Shown here piece after piece: positions 1 to 10,683 of a stretch of DNA of 64,000 nt. Position 1 is the first letter of the stretch. The number at the start of each line of letters is the position of its first letter. Source of the stretch: Hofstenia miamia (Eukaryota; Xenacoelomorpha; Acoela); NCBI GenBank assembly GCA_004352715.1, contig SCFE01000081.1, forward strand, positions 1,474,293 to 1,538,292, read 5' to 3'. A model generated the notes under the pieces. That model saw only the letters and a program-made list of their open reading frames with translations. It was not told where the DNA came from and searched no databases. Made by a program: the position numbers and the translations under genes.

Positions 1-180
1 AGCATTTTTTACAATTTTGTTTGTAGTTTCTTTGTTATTTATTTCTTCTGAAATCTGATTGCTGCATTGGAAAGGGCAGTTTAAAATACATAATATACAT
101 TGTGGTTTTCTTTTATTTAACCTTTTTTTAGGATTTATAAGACAAAATTAGAGATTTGTTAGACCATGCCAATAAATGTG
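1..180. other. AT-rich sequence, no gene seen
   Basis: No convincing reading frame, splice signal or repeat was recognised here. It leads into a (TA)n run and the inverted-repeat element that follows. Confidence 0.4.
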
Positions 181-187
181 AGCATAA

Positions 188-241
<54 letters not shown>
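188..241. repeat. (TA)n microsatellite
   Basis: An alternating TA run with occasional CA interruptions. It directly abuts the left end of the hammerhead-bearing inverted repeat. Confidence 0.9.
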
Positions 242-242
<1 letters not shown>

Positions 243-263
243 CAGTAAAAGGAAAACACATTG

Positions 264-300
264 AACGTTTCGATTATATTATGTAATCATCATCAGCAAA
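264..300 (-). ncRNA. Hammerhead ribozyme-like motif (left arm)
   Basis: On the minus strand, CTGATGA (296-290) is followed by a helix II candidate GATTA/TAATC with a seven-base loop, then GAAAC (271-267). The bases after GAA read ACGT followed by T. ACGU is self-complementary, as in hammerheads whose very short helix III forms only between two molecules, and GUU would be an allowed cleavage triplet. Helix I has three plausible pairs (UUG with CAA). All conserved core bases are present. Activity is not shown. Confidence 0.45.
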
Positions 301-470
301 TAAAATTTTAAGATCATTACAAGAACAAAGTATTCAAAAATTGAGAAGCCATTGAAATTAACAACATCCCAAAACAAAGTTATTAAATAAACAAATTAGT
401 CCAACAAAGTATTTATATTTATTTTAGTGTAGTTTGTATATTGTAAAAATATTTTTGCCACAAATTATTT

Positions 471-508
471 GCTGAAGATGATTCTATAATTTAATCGAAA
501 CATTCAAT
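471..508 (+). ncRNA. Degenerate hammerhead-like motif (right arm)
   Basis: The mirror copy of the left-arm motif: CTGAAGA (472-478), a GATT..AATC hairpin, then GAAAC (497-501). The stretch after GAA reads ACATT, so the self-complementary ACGU of the left arm is lost and a dimer helix III would be mismatched. Probably inactive. Confidence 0.35.
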
Positions 509-557
509 GTGTTTCCTTTTAAAATGTATTCATTAAGTAAACTTTCAAGAAACTATA

Positions 558-1011
558 TAATATATATATATATATATATATATNNNNNNNNNNNNNNNNN
601 NNNNNNNNNNNNNNNNNNNNNNNNNNNNNNNNNNNNNNNNNNNNNNNNNNNNNNNNNNNNNNNNNNNNNNNNNNNNNNNNNNNNNNNNNNNNNNNNNNNN
701 NNNNNNNNNNNNNNNNNNNNNNNNNNNNNNNNNNNNNNNNNNNNNNNNNNNNNNNNNNNNNNNNNNNNNNNNNNNNNNNNNNNNNNNNNNNNNNNNNNNN
801 NNNNNNNNNNNNNNNNNNNNNNNNNNNNNNNNNNNNNNNNNNNNNNNNNNNNNNNNNNNNNNNNNNNNNNNNNNNNNNNNNNNNNNNNNNNNNNNNNNNN
901 NNNNNNNNNNNNNNNNNNNNNNNNNNNNNNNNNNNNNNNNNNNNNNNNNNNNNNNNNNNNNNNNNNNNNNNNNNNNNNNNNNNNNNNNNNNNNNNNNNNN
1001 NNNNNNNNNNA

Positions 1012-1058
<47 letters not shown>

Positions 1059-1059
1059 C
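558..1059. repeat. (TA)n microsatellite containing an assembly gap
   Basis: TA repeats (558-583 and 1011-1059) flank 427 N (584-1010). The gap is explained by the simple repeat. No gene can be inferred inside. Confidence 0.85.
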
Positions 1060-3639
1060 CCACAAATAACAGATTCAGCATTGAATAGCGACTGAACTTA
1101 AAGGAAATAAACTTCATGCTGGGTTACATGTCTCTTAAGTGCTAGAAGCTGCGTACCTCTATACCATACACACATTTATTAGATCTGTGGAGGCTCACTG
1201 CCGCGTTGATACTATTTCTTTTAGAGTACCTCTAAATATCAATTATAATTCTAAGGATGAATCTCTATCAAGACCACTTGCCATGGGAACTCTACTCAAT
1301 TTGTATATGAAAAAGTATGCAAAATTTGTTGTGTGGATAATTGTGGAAATTTTTTTCATATTTGTGCACAAAATTATTTGGAAGTCACCCTTCAAGATAT
1401 AACTCTTAAAATTAGATGTGACAAAAATTAAATTGTATCAAAAATGAACAAAAAGTATTCGTATTGGTTTTCTTAAATGAAGAAAATGAATACATAGTGA
1501 AAACGATATTGGAAGCTTTAAATTTACAAAAAATTGTCAATGTCTTTCACTATGTTGAGAATGTTTAGCCTTTAAAAGTGATTGATCAAAACTTAGACAA
1601 AGGGGTTATGATTTTATGAAAAACAATTTTAACAATTATTTTTCTTAAATGAAGCTTCGTTTTCCAATATTTTTTGAGGTATTGCTGTTTGAGAATCTCA
1701 CATATAATTAATTATCTATTTCGAACACAATTAAATTTCCACTTGACATATTTATAGTGTGTGAAACAGTAACCAATAGATATGTGAAAATACTGTCCAA
1801 TAAAACTAATGGGAATGTCTTGTGCAGCTTAGGCGCATAGACTAATTCATTACGAAAAAGGTGGAAGAGTCTATCTATAACTCTATCTCGTCATGTCATG
1901 AAAGAATTTCTTATATTATGTTGATCCAAATAAGCAAGTAGCTACTATTGAATTGGCAAAGCGTTGCCAAATAGACACTTAAATTTAATCAGTATCAAAA
2001 CATCTTGATTCTATTTGATTTTTTAGCATGGATAATATTCAATTTTTCATTAAAGTTTCAAAACTGCTTTTACTTTTATATTACTGATTTGCTTAGAAAT
2101 AGTTTTTCAATATTTTATAAGTATAACTTTCGACTTAGAATTTATTACATAAATGTTTCTAAGATATATCGTACAGCATACATTAGAACAGTTTCTCAAT
2201 TAAATTTATAATTGTGCAACTTGTTTACTAACATGTTTTTATATGAAACTTTAACGCGTTTGAAATTTGTTTGAAAGTTTAGGTGCGTTAATTTTTTGAG
2301 AAAATTAAAAAGCTTTAATCAAATTCTGCAATCATTTTAAAAAATAAATTGAAAGATTGAAATATGATATGATTTGAAACTTAATAATTATTCAAGTTTG
2401 TATTGAGCGAGTAAAATTATTAATTATTGAGAGGCTTCATAGGACACAACGATTATAGAATTTGAACTATAATAGAGGGTTTTTGAAAAAAAACAAAATT
2501 TACTGGAACTAAAAAGTAAAATTTCCGAAGCTGTAGGCCTGTATAAAATTTTTCAGTATATTTCTGAAAGTACCGGTAAAGACAGTGGTGTATAGGGAAA
2601 ATTTCGCTATAAAATATTAGACGACACACATAGGTCCACTCTCAAAATACATTGTTCTGCGGGGGAACGTAGAAAAAACATCTTAAGCATATCATCTTCA
2701 AGACTAAACTCGTAAAAGTAGATCTGACTAAGAAAAAAATCTCAAGAACAAAATCTCGCGAACTTTTTCTAATTAAAATTCCAATAAAACAGCGCATATC
2801 GAAATACGTTGTTCTGGCTGCCGATTAGCTGAACACAGATGCGTAAACTTTCGAATGTTTAAATCACTTGGACTTTTATTTTCGTTGATTTTTCGGATGA
2901 GATAACGTCTTTGATATTTTAAGTTTGTAATTTTTAATAATTTTTGCACTAATAACCAGTATCAGAAATATTGAACGAAGGTACTATATATTATGACAAT
3001 ATTTACTATAGTGACCTCTAGACAAGATTGACCTCAGACCTATATTCATCATAGTATCATTTTGATTAGTAAGCATGAATGATGTTGACGACACCATGTT
3101 GATGTTGATTTGTGGTCACATAAAGGCAGAATATTGAAAAAATCCAAGCTTCCTCCTTCAATGACAAACATACAATACATAGTCAATCACACAATGTTAT
3201 TTTTCAACTGCAAAATACACTGATTTATATAAACTATCAAGTATTCTATTGTATGAGGATGTAGAAGATTTCGGTTATTTCAGAAACAAATTATTTGAGG
3301 GAAATGATAATTTTTTTAATGAAATTAAAGAAGCAGAATATTTTCATAAAAAAACACATTGTACAATAGTAAAGAAGCGAATTTCCAGGTTTCTCCAAAG
3401 CTGAGATCAAAATTGCATGTCAGTTATCATTTATGCTTCAAAATGTGCTCCAAATGTTGTAAATTTGATCACAGAAAAGTTCATGCGTAAATGATATTGA
3501 TAACTGTATGTTTTGCATGAAAAATCATAATTTCATAGAATCTCCAAACAAAAATATAAAAGATCGGCATTGTTGTATAAAACTATTAATTGCAATAAGT
3601 ATAGTAACAACGCAACAGATCATAATGAATTTAACAAAG
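1060..3639. other. Gene-poor AT-rich stretch
   Basis: Only short frames occur, with no recognised domain or splice pattern. Around 2740-2840 a phrase like ATACGTTGTTCTGGCTGCCGA recurs in diverged form near 9430, which suggests a shared old repeat. Otherwise nothing is supported. Confidence 0.4.
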
Positions 3640-6185
3640 AATGTCCTCTATGCAAAGAACAATTACAAATTACAAGATTAAAGACTAAGTATGAATAAAT
3701 CCACCATTAATAACAAAGATATCATTTCCTTTACGCAATTAAAAAAAATAATTCGCAATAAATAAAATAAAATACATAAATATTAACTTTCAAAGTATTA
3801 CAAATAAACATAAATTTTATGATCTATTAAACAATTTTGATTTAAACTCTATTGTTGGAATTACAGAAACATGCCTAAAAATGATGATAAACTACGAAGT
3901 TTAAATAAAAATCTATTATTTTTCACAAAAAATAGGAATAAAGCCTAAAAAAGAATTCTCTTATCGGCTCTTAAAAACTTAAAACCTAAGGGCAGACATT
4001 TATTGTAAAAATTCAAAATACGAAATTTGATGGATTGGAGTAAAGATAACTGTATATACCACTCTAATTAGTATTGGTTATTGTAGTAATAGACAATCAT
4101 AAGAGGAATTTCAAAAACACAATGTTTAAGTAAGTTAACAAAGTCTCAAAAATATCTACAACAATTTTACCAATGGGTGATTAAGATCAAAATGATCCAA
4201 GTACAACAGAACGTAAAAATATTCATGTTATGATTGATATCTTTAATATGAAACCAATTAATAACAGTACTCCAACACATATTCATTCAAAAAGTTTTTC
4301 ATTATAGATTACATTATTTGTGATGCAAAAGAAGCAAAAAATTTTGAATAATTTGTAAAAAATTAAACTAAATAAAATAAATATACACTACGTTAATTCG
4401 AGAAGTAATGACCCCCAAAATACTTTTCTAAATCAATTACTATGCCTAGATTGGAAATTATTTTATAATTTGACAGCTGTTGATGAAAAAAATTGCATTA
4501 ATTCTAAAATTTTAAACTATGTTTTTAATGGGCATTGTCTATTAAAAAAGTTAGAAAGAATAATCATCAAAATGAATTACTTAAATGAAATCAATGGTTA
4601 TCAAATGAACCAAATCAATTATTTAAACTAAAACACAATACGTACATAAATTACTGTAAAAATAAAAATGGCAAAAATTTTGCTAAGAATAAATATATTA
4701 GAATCAGCATATCTAACAAATGCAAAAGACACTAGCACAATTTCTTGAAGTTACCATTTGAGAAGAAAAGCATAAAAGAAAAATGGAATATATATTAAAA
4801 ATTTTCCACAAAAAATTCTTTCAGAGATCACATCAGTAAAGGATAAAAATGAAATCATATATGATTAACAAAAGATAGCTAATATACTTAATACAGACAT
4901 TTATAAATCTAGGAAATTATACTGGTACCAAAGAGAACACAACCTCTATTAATGAAATGCAAATTCACAATAACTTACGGCATAAAGAACAATTTAGGAT
5001 TTGCTTCATAACTCTACATTAGGTTAATGAAGTTTCACAAGAGTTAAACGTAAATAAACAATGTCAATATTATATAGACCATTATGTGATATTATAAACC
5101 AATGTATTTCTGAGGGTGTATTTTCGAATGATTTGAAAATGGCACAAATGATACAAATACATGCAAATGGTGATTCTGAAGATTCAATAATGAATTACAG
5201 ACCAAATTCAGTATACCCGACACAAGTAAGATATTTGAAAAAATAATATATAACAAAATATATAATTATATTGAGAAATAAAATTTACTTCGATCGTTAT
5301 AATTTGGATTATAAATAATTTTCAACAAATTATTACTTAATTCATCTCTTAGTGGATTTGAGAAAATATATAACAAAACGAAAATGTATTCATTTTAACT
5401 CAAGCTTAGCAAAAGCATTCAGTTTAATAGATCATGGCATACTAATAAATAAACTGCAACAATTATACAATTTTGAAGAATCAGCAATAAATTTAATTAG
5501 GTCTAATTTAAATAACAGACAACAATATGTAAAAATTAAAAACATAAAATCTCATTCAATGATAATTAACCAACCATGAAGTCTCACAAGATTCAGGACA
5601 AAAAAGCACTTTTATTTAACATCTATGTAAATGACATCCAATTTCATAATAAAATGCATACAATACCAATTAAATGGAAAATTATGATACTAAAATCATA
5701 TATTCTTCTTCAATATTTGTATTCGTCATGTTTGTTGACAAAACTTGCCACAAAGATCAAAGAATAAACAAGAAAGATTTTTGAATTGGAGTTTAACTAT
5801 CATATGTGAAAACAGCAATGAAGAAAATATCAGAAAAATTTACAATATTTTTCATTAGACTATTTACAAAAACTAACATCATTACAAATATTTTTCAAAA
5901 TTAGATAATGTTATCAATTACTTTACAGATCTATTGAACAAATTATCGCCTGAAATTATAGAGGAATCTAATTTTAAGGAATTTGAGAAAAAAATTTAAT
6001 TAGAATTATCACCATCACCACAGAAAAAAAACTTATTTGAATATTCAAAGAATAAAGTCTGTAACTAAATAATATCAACTTGCAGCTAAGTGGAATTATA
6101 GAAAAACAATATACTTTAAACCTTAGATAGTATTTTTATACTTTTTTGTAATGCACAAAGGATTAAAATAAATTATTATTTTATT
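3640..6185 (+). mobile_element. Decayed non-LTR retrotransposon (CR1/L2/jockey-type LINE)
   Basis: Pieces of a LINE polyprotein appear in order across shifted frames. Near 3780-3890 there is the start of an APE-type endonuclease (LLNNFDLNSIVGITET). At 5061-5230 there is the region before the reverse transcriptase palm (ISEGVFSNDLKMAQMIQIH, then a NYRPNSVYP block). At 5352-5570 there is a decayed A-motif region with the SLIDHGILINKLQQ stretch, and near 5930-6070 a C-terminal segment. Many stops and frameshifts interrupt it, so it is dead. The 3' end runs into AATAAATTATTATTTTATT, an (ATT)n-like tail that is cut by the next element. Confidence 0.7.
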
Positions 6186-6722
6186 TCTTCTCAAAGCTTC
6201 AGGCTGGTATCCCTCTCAGCTCGAGGAACTCACCAGTTCCCAGAGAGTCTGAGAGCTTTCCTCAGGACTCTAGCTGTTCCTAACAATGCTGCCTTCCGTG
6301 CTACTGCTCCTCCCCACTTTGGTACTCACAACTCCTCCAAGTATCTTTTATTCTTCTTACTCACTGCTCCTAGTGCTCCTACAACTACTGGGACTACTTT
6401 AACCTTTCTCAATTTCCACAGACTTTCTATTACCTCTGCCAACTCTCTATTCTTGTCTATCTTCTCTTTCTATTTGTTTTCTACATTCCTGTCCTTTGAT
6501 ACTGCTATGTCTATCACTGTTCTCAATATTTTCTCTTTGTCCACTACTAATATATCTGGCCTCTGTGCTTCTATCACCTATCTTGTCTATATGTTGAAGT
6601 CGCAAAGTATCTTAACCTTCTCATTTTCTATGACGCCCTGTGACTTGTGCTCATACCACTTGTCTGCTGCTTCTAACCCATGCTGCTTGCTCAAACTTGT
6701 CATGCCTGAATTTATACTCATT

Positions 6723-7187
6723 CTATGCCAACTTCTTACACCTTGCTGTCAGATGGTCTACTGTCTCCGCATCTGTCTTACATAGCCTACACTTATCACT
6801 TACTTCTGCTCTTCTGTCTATATGCTTCTTCACCCAGTTTGTTCTTATTGCTTGCTCCTGTGCTGCCATTATCAGTGCTTCTGTTTCTCTTTTCAGTCCT
6901 GCCTTCTTTAACCACTTGTTGCTCTCTTCTCTATCACACTTTTCTGTGTTCTTCCAGTATTCTCCATGCATTGCCTTCTGCCTATACCTTGTTTGTCTCT
7001 CTGATTCCATCCTACTCTGGTATACCTTGTTTCCTTCACTCCCAGTTCTCATCTTCTTTAACTCCGTAGTGACCTCTAGTAGGGAACCCTTAGGTTGCTC
7101 TTCTACATATTCCTTTAGCCCTAGTGCTTCTGCTTCTACAGTCTCCTCCACACTTAGCAGCCCTTTCCCTCCCTTATGCCTTGCCAT
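6723..7187 (-). pseudogene. R4/Dong-like LINE ORF, post-RT segment with zinc knuckle
   Basis: Open for 154 codons. It starts with MARHKGGKGLLSVEE, a block that follows the reverse transcriptase in R4/Dong-type proteins, continues through a basic helical stretch (WLKKAGLKRETEALIMAAQ) and ends at a CCHC-type cluster (CRLCKTDAETVDHLTARC). In the family this knuckle precedes the restriction-like endonuclease, and that motif is found about 150 bases further along the minus strand in another frame. It is part of the decayed element at 6187-9245, not a host gene. Confidence 0.75.
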
Positions 7188-7424
7188 GTACAGCCTATCT
7201 ACATCTCCATTGAGGTTGAATGCTCTATCTGCTGCTAGTATCTTCCTTGTCTCCCTGTCTAATTCCCTCAGTTCATTCTTATTCCACCCACGTATTAATT
7301 GCCTTTATGCTGTTCTGCCCATTTAATGCTGACTTCTGTAGTACCTTCCTTACTCTCCTCTTGTACTCTTTCCTTAGCCTCATCTTCATTTCCATGTGAT
7401 CTGTTCTGTCCTTCTCTATTACTC

Positions 7425-8240
7425 CTAAGTACTTGTACCCCTCCTTGACTTCCTCAATCTTNNNNNNNNNNNNNNNNNNNNNNNNNNNNNNNNNNNNNNN
7501 NNNNNNNNNNNNNNNNNNNNNNNNNNNNNNNNNNNNNNNNNNNNNNNNNNNNNNNNNNNNNNNNNNNNNNNNNNNNNNNNNNNNNNNNNNNNNNNNNNNN
7601 NNNNNNNNNNNNNNNNNNNNNNNNNNNNNNNNNNNNNNNNNNNNNNNNNNNNNNNNNNNNNNNNNNNNNNNNNNNNNNNNNNNNNNNNNNNNNNNNNNNN
7701 NNNNNNNNNNNNNNNNNNNNNNNNNNNNNNNNNNNNNNNNNNNNNNNNNNNNNNNNNNNNNNNNNNNNNNNNNNNNNNNNNNNNNNNNNNNNNTCTACCA
7801 TTCTTCTCCATCTTATACCCTATGCCTGTCTCCTTTATCCGTTCTGTTATAGGTATTAAGCTAACTACAAACAGTAGTGGCGCTAAGCTGTCTCCCTGGA
7901 ATATACCCCGTCTAAACCTCAACCTATGCCCGTCTATCTCAGTCTGCCACATTCCCATCTCCCTCTCTAGAAACTCAACCCATTTCTGTGAAACTCCATT
8001 AGCCTCTAACGTCTTCAATACCCACTCATGTGAAATGCTGTCATATGCCTTCCTGTAGTCTATCCATGCCATTGCCAAGTTTGTCTTCCTTCTTCTGCAG
8101 TTCTCCACCACTGCCTGGTCTATCAACAACTGATCTTTGCATCCTCTTGTCTTCGTCCTACATCCCTTCTGCTCCTCTGGTATCAACCTATTCTGCTCTA
8201 AGTAACATGCCAGCCTATTGGAAATCACTGAAGTTAGCAA
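7425..8240 (-). pseudogene. R4/Dong-like LINE reverse transcriptase (interrupted by gap)
   Basis: The N-terminal half of the reverse transcriptase is intact for about 148 codons. It includes the RGCKDQLLIDQAV block, the catalytic A motif with its Asp (WIDYRKAYDS) and the B motif (FRRGIFQGDSLAPLLF). The YXDD motif lies within the N run 7462-7793 and cannot be judged. It belongs to the element at 6187-9245. Confidence 0.75.
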
Positions 8241-8433
8241 TTTCCACGTTGTTGGCAGACATGTTATTGATCTGAAGTTGCTTGCCTCACTGCCTTTCTA
8301 CGGTTCCTTCTGTATCAGAAATGTCCTCCCCACTACCATCCACTCTGGACACCCACTCACCACACACTCCTCCAATGCTGCTGCTAGTCTCTCATGAACA
8401 CTTGTGAACTTCTTCAGCCAATACCCATGTACC

Positions 8434-9089
8434 TCATCTCTTTATTTCCACGCCTACATTCTTCAGCACCTCACATGCCCCTGCATACACTAAGCTATTT
8501 ACGTCTGTAACACTCCTAGCATCTATCCTCTCCAACACTTTATTGACTTTTGCTGTCTCTACTGCTAGCTTGCTTTTCTTAACTCCTCTTGGAACTGGCA
8601 GTCTAGTTCTCTCACCTATTTCTTCCTCCATCTTTTCCTTGATTGCTGCTTCAGTTTCTGCATCTGCTACTTCTGCCAATTCTGCCTCAACATCTATCAC
8701 TTCATCTTCCCTTCATCTTCCCTTTGCTTAACTTGTTCACCTCTCTTTTTCCCCTTACTCTCATCCAGCTGTAACTTTCTCATTTGCCCTGCAAACCTCT
8801 GCTCTGTAACTTCTAATCCCGTTCTTGCCTTCCTCCATTCTTCCAACATTCTCTTCCTGTAACCCCTCTCATCTGGCCTGCTTCTTCTGTAACACTCCAA
8901 TGCTGTCCTGTTCTGCTCATCTGTCCACTTATGCCGTTGTCCATTGGTCTGTGTGGATCCTGTACTGCCACTTCTCGAGTCCACACTCCCGATTGTGGAG
9001 TCCGCCTGTTGTCCGGAGATTCTTAGCACCCTCTGACCATTGAAGGCCTGCCGGGGACTGAGGGCCTTTGCTCTATCATGACTTTTCAT
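8434..9089 (-). pseudogene. R4/Dong-like LINE 5' ORF region with Myb-like motif
   Basis: Two overlapping frames (8697-9089 and 8434-8700) appear to be one broken coding region. The first holds a Myb/SANT-like stretch, HKWTDEQNRTALECYRR, with spaced aromatic residues and a basic helix (RGYRKRMLEEWRK). The second is acidic then basic (VEAELAEVADAETEAAIKEK). Such DNA-binding modules sit ahead of the reverse transcriptase in R2/R4-type elements. The break near 8700 is a frameshift or sequence error. Confidence 0.6.
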
Positions 9090-9244
9090 CAGCGTTATTT
9101 TTTGTGTTTGATTTTGGACTCACATTCTCCTAGGAAGTTGCCAACCAAGGCTTTAGAGTGCTTCCTACCCTGTGAGCTAAGCCATCCAGTTTGCTAACCA
9201 CGATCACAGTTGCTTAACCTCAGCTTACCAACTGGGCTACCTGC

Positions 9245-9245
<1 letters not shown>

Positions 9246-9300
<55 letters not shown>
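9246..9300. repeat. (ATT)n microsatellite
   Basis: About 18 consecutive ATT units immediately beyond the 5' end of the R4/Dong-like element, with a further short run near 9330-9342. It is probably the displaced remainder of the (ATT)n tail seen at about 6166-6185. Confidence 0.9.
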
Positions 9301-9303
<3 letters not shown>

Positions 9304-10628
9304 TATGCAATAAATTTGCTTTAACTCTTATTATTATTATTACAAAGCTAAGAATTAAAGGCATTTAGAATTAAAATTTGGAAACTTTAATTCGTTTTTC
9401 TCAAAACAATTCATTTCCAAGATACGTCGTTTTGGCTACCGATGATAGATGTATGCCCTTCCTAAAATTAAAATTATTTTTCAGAATTATACATAATTAC
9501 TTTGCGCGAAAAATGACACAAAAGGGAAACTCATAAGAATCCAAATATATAAGATTATTAGTCAATATGATATAATTTTTAAATGATTTCATTTACAACA
9601 AAAACAAAATTAGGAGATATTCTAGCGACGACAAATTTCGGAGCGTTCTATATGGACATGTCTAATATATATATATATATATATATGGAAATATCTATTT
9701 TTTCAATACTGATACGTTTTTTTAGCAAAATCAGTGTTTTTCAAACATATTTCGACAAGCCATACCTAGTGACGGAGCGGCTCCTTCTACAATGGGGTAA
9801 AGTACTTTGGAACTATAAAAACTATTCCTAGGATATAATAGGCAAAGCTCTAATTTTATAAAAATTCTATCATCCTTAGAAAATCGGAGCTCATCAGATT
9901 GCATCTAAGTATTCATTGATGTTTTTCTTCAAAATATATTTCTGAATTCAATGGTTTGAAAAGTGCAAATTCGCGATCCATTATGCAAAGAATGCATTTT
10001 TTTACCTGATGTGGTTGTTCAAACCTTCTTGTTAGGCACAAGCTCTTAGAAAAGGTTTGAGTAAATTGAAACAGAGTTCTTGATGTAATAAAGTGGTGAT
10101 TAGACGAGATCTCGTTTATTGGAATCAATGTGGCTTTGAGATTTCAAATAATTTATACTTGACACTTTCTTCAACAACAAGGAAAGCTTAACTACACATA
10201 GAACTCATCATATGCTTAGCAACCACATCACTTCTATCCCACAATTTCTAGTTGTTAGATGCACATTATAAACCGAACATAAAATAAGTATTTTTAAGTA
10301 TTAAATTGGCTGAAATAAAAATCATAGTTTAAATTATCGATTTTTAACAATCTGGAGACTTAAAATAGTCCTCGTTTGCCGCAGCTCTAACGGAAACCTT
10401 TCCAACTAGACAGTATGCGTTGTAGTACTCAGTTAAAAACAACGTATTTTAAATATTCTTCGGTGAAAATGAATTTTTTGCATATTTGTAAAGCCTAAAA
10501 CACGTGAATATAGAAACACAATGTGGTTGCTGTAATTCAAAATTTCCTTCCATAAAAATTGTGCACTTATGTTCCTTCGAACTTTCTATGGCTTTTCAAT
10601 TCTCAAAAAAGTAACTAAAAAACGTTAT
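9301..10628. other. Intergenic, with a short (TA)n run
   Basis: No gene recognised. A (TA)n run of about 24 bases lies at 9664-9687. The rest is AT-rich without domain-like frames. Confidence 0.4.
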
Positions 10629-10634
10629 TTTATT
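10629..10634 (-). promoter_or_regulatory. Poly(A) signal AATAAA of the septin gene
   Basis: AATAAA on the minus strand, about 50 bases downstream of the septin stop codon at 10684-10686. The position suits 3' end formation. Confidence 0.6.
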
Positions 10635-10683
10635 ATACAATCTAAACTCTGGAAAATAAAACATGTTCATGAGAAAATATGCT

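Larger units (their letters stand above)
243..520. mobile_element. Short inverted-repeat element with hammerhead-like ends (Penelope-like?)
   Basis: Two imperfect inverted repeats of about 55 bases (roughly 247-303 and 463-520) enclose about 160 bases of AT-rich filler without a reading frame. Read outward, each arm shows TTTGCTGA(T/A)GATGATT, a short hairpin, TAATCGAAAC, then TTCAATGTGTTT and CCTTTT. CTGATGA, a stem-loop and GAAA is the order of the hammerhead ribozyme core. Both outer sides continue into (TA)n. Hammerhead motifs in terminal repeats are known from Penelope-like retroelements. No reverse transcriptase or GIY-YIG gene lies inside, so this would be a non-autonomous or deletion derivative. 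The family assignment is inference. Confidence 0.5.
6187..9245 (-). mobile_element. R4/Dong-like non-LTR retrotransposon
   Basis: Read on the minus strand, it has the order expected of the R2/R4 group. A Myb-like segment with a HKWTDEQN start lies at about 8697-8960. A reverse transcriptase begins near 8240, with TRGCKDQLL, MAWIDYRKAYDSISHEW and GIFQGDSLAPLLF. A C-terminal part with a CRLC..H..C zinc knuckle lies at 6723-7187. A restriction-like endonuclease segment near 6480-6590 shows RPDILVVDK followed by TVIDIAVSKDRN. The RT catalytic YXDD region falls in a 332-base N gap (7462-7793). Frame breaks near 8700, below 8420 and below 6720 make it a pseudo-element. It is markedly less AT-rich than its surroundings and flanked by ATT repeats. 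Confidence 0.85.

Noticed and set aside
509-1069. Long frame across an N gap in (TA)n
   Set aside because: It is made of N and TA repeats (alternating Ile/Tyr); not coding. The same holds for frames at 19864-20279, 57141-57452 and 58596-59312.
6453-7326. Overlapping + strand frames of 110-228 codons rich in Leu/Ser/Cys
   Set aside because: They are antisense to the R4/Dong-like element, whose minus-strand translation has clear RT, zinc-knuckle and endonuclease motifs.
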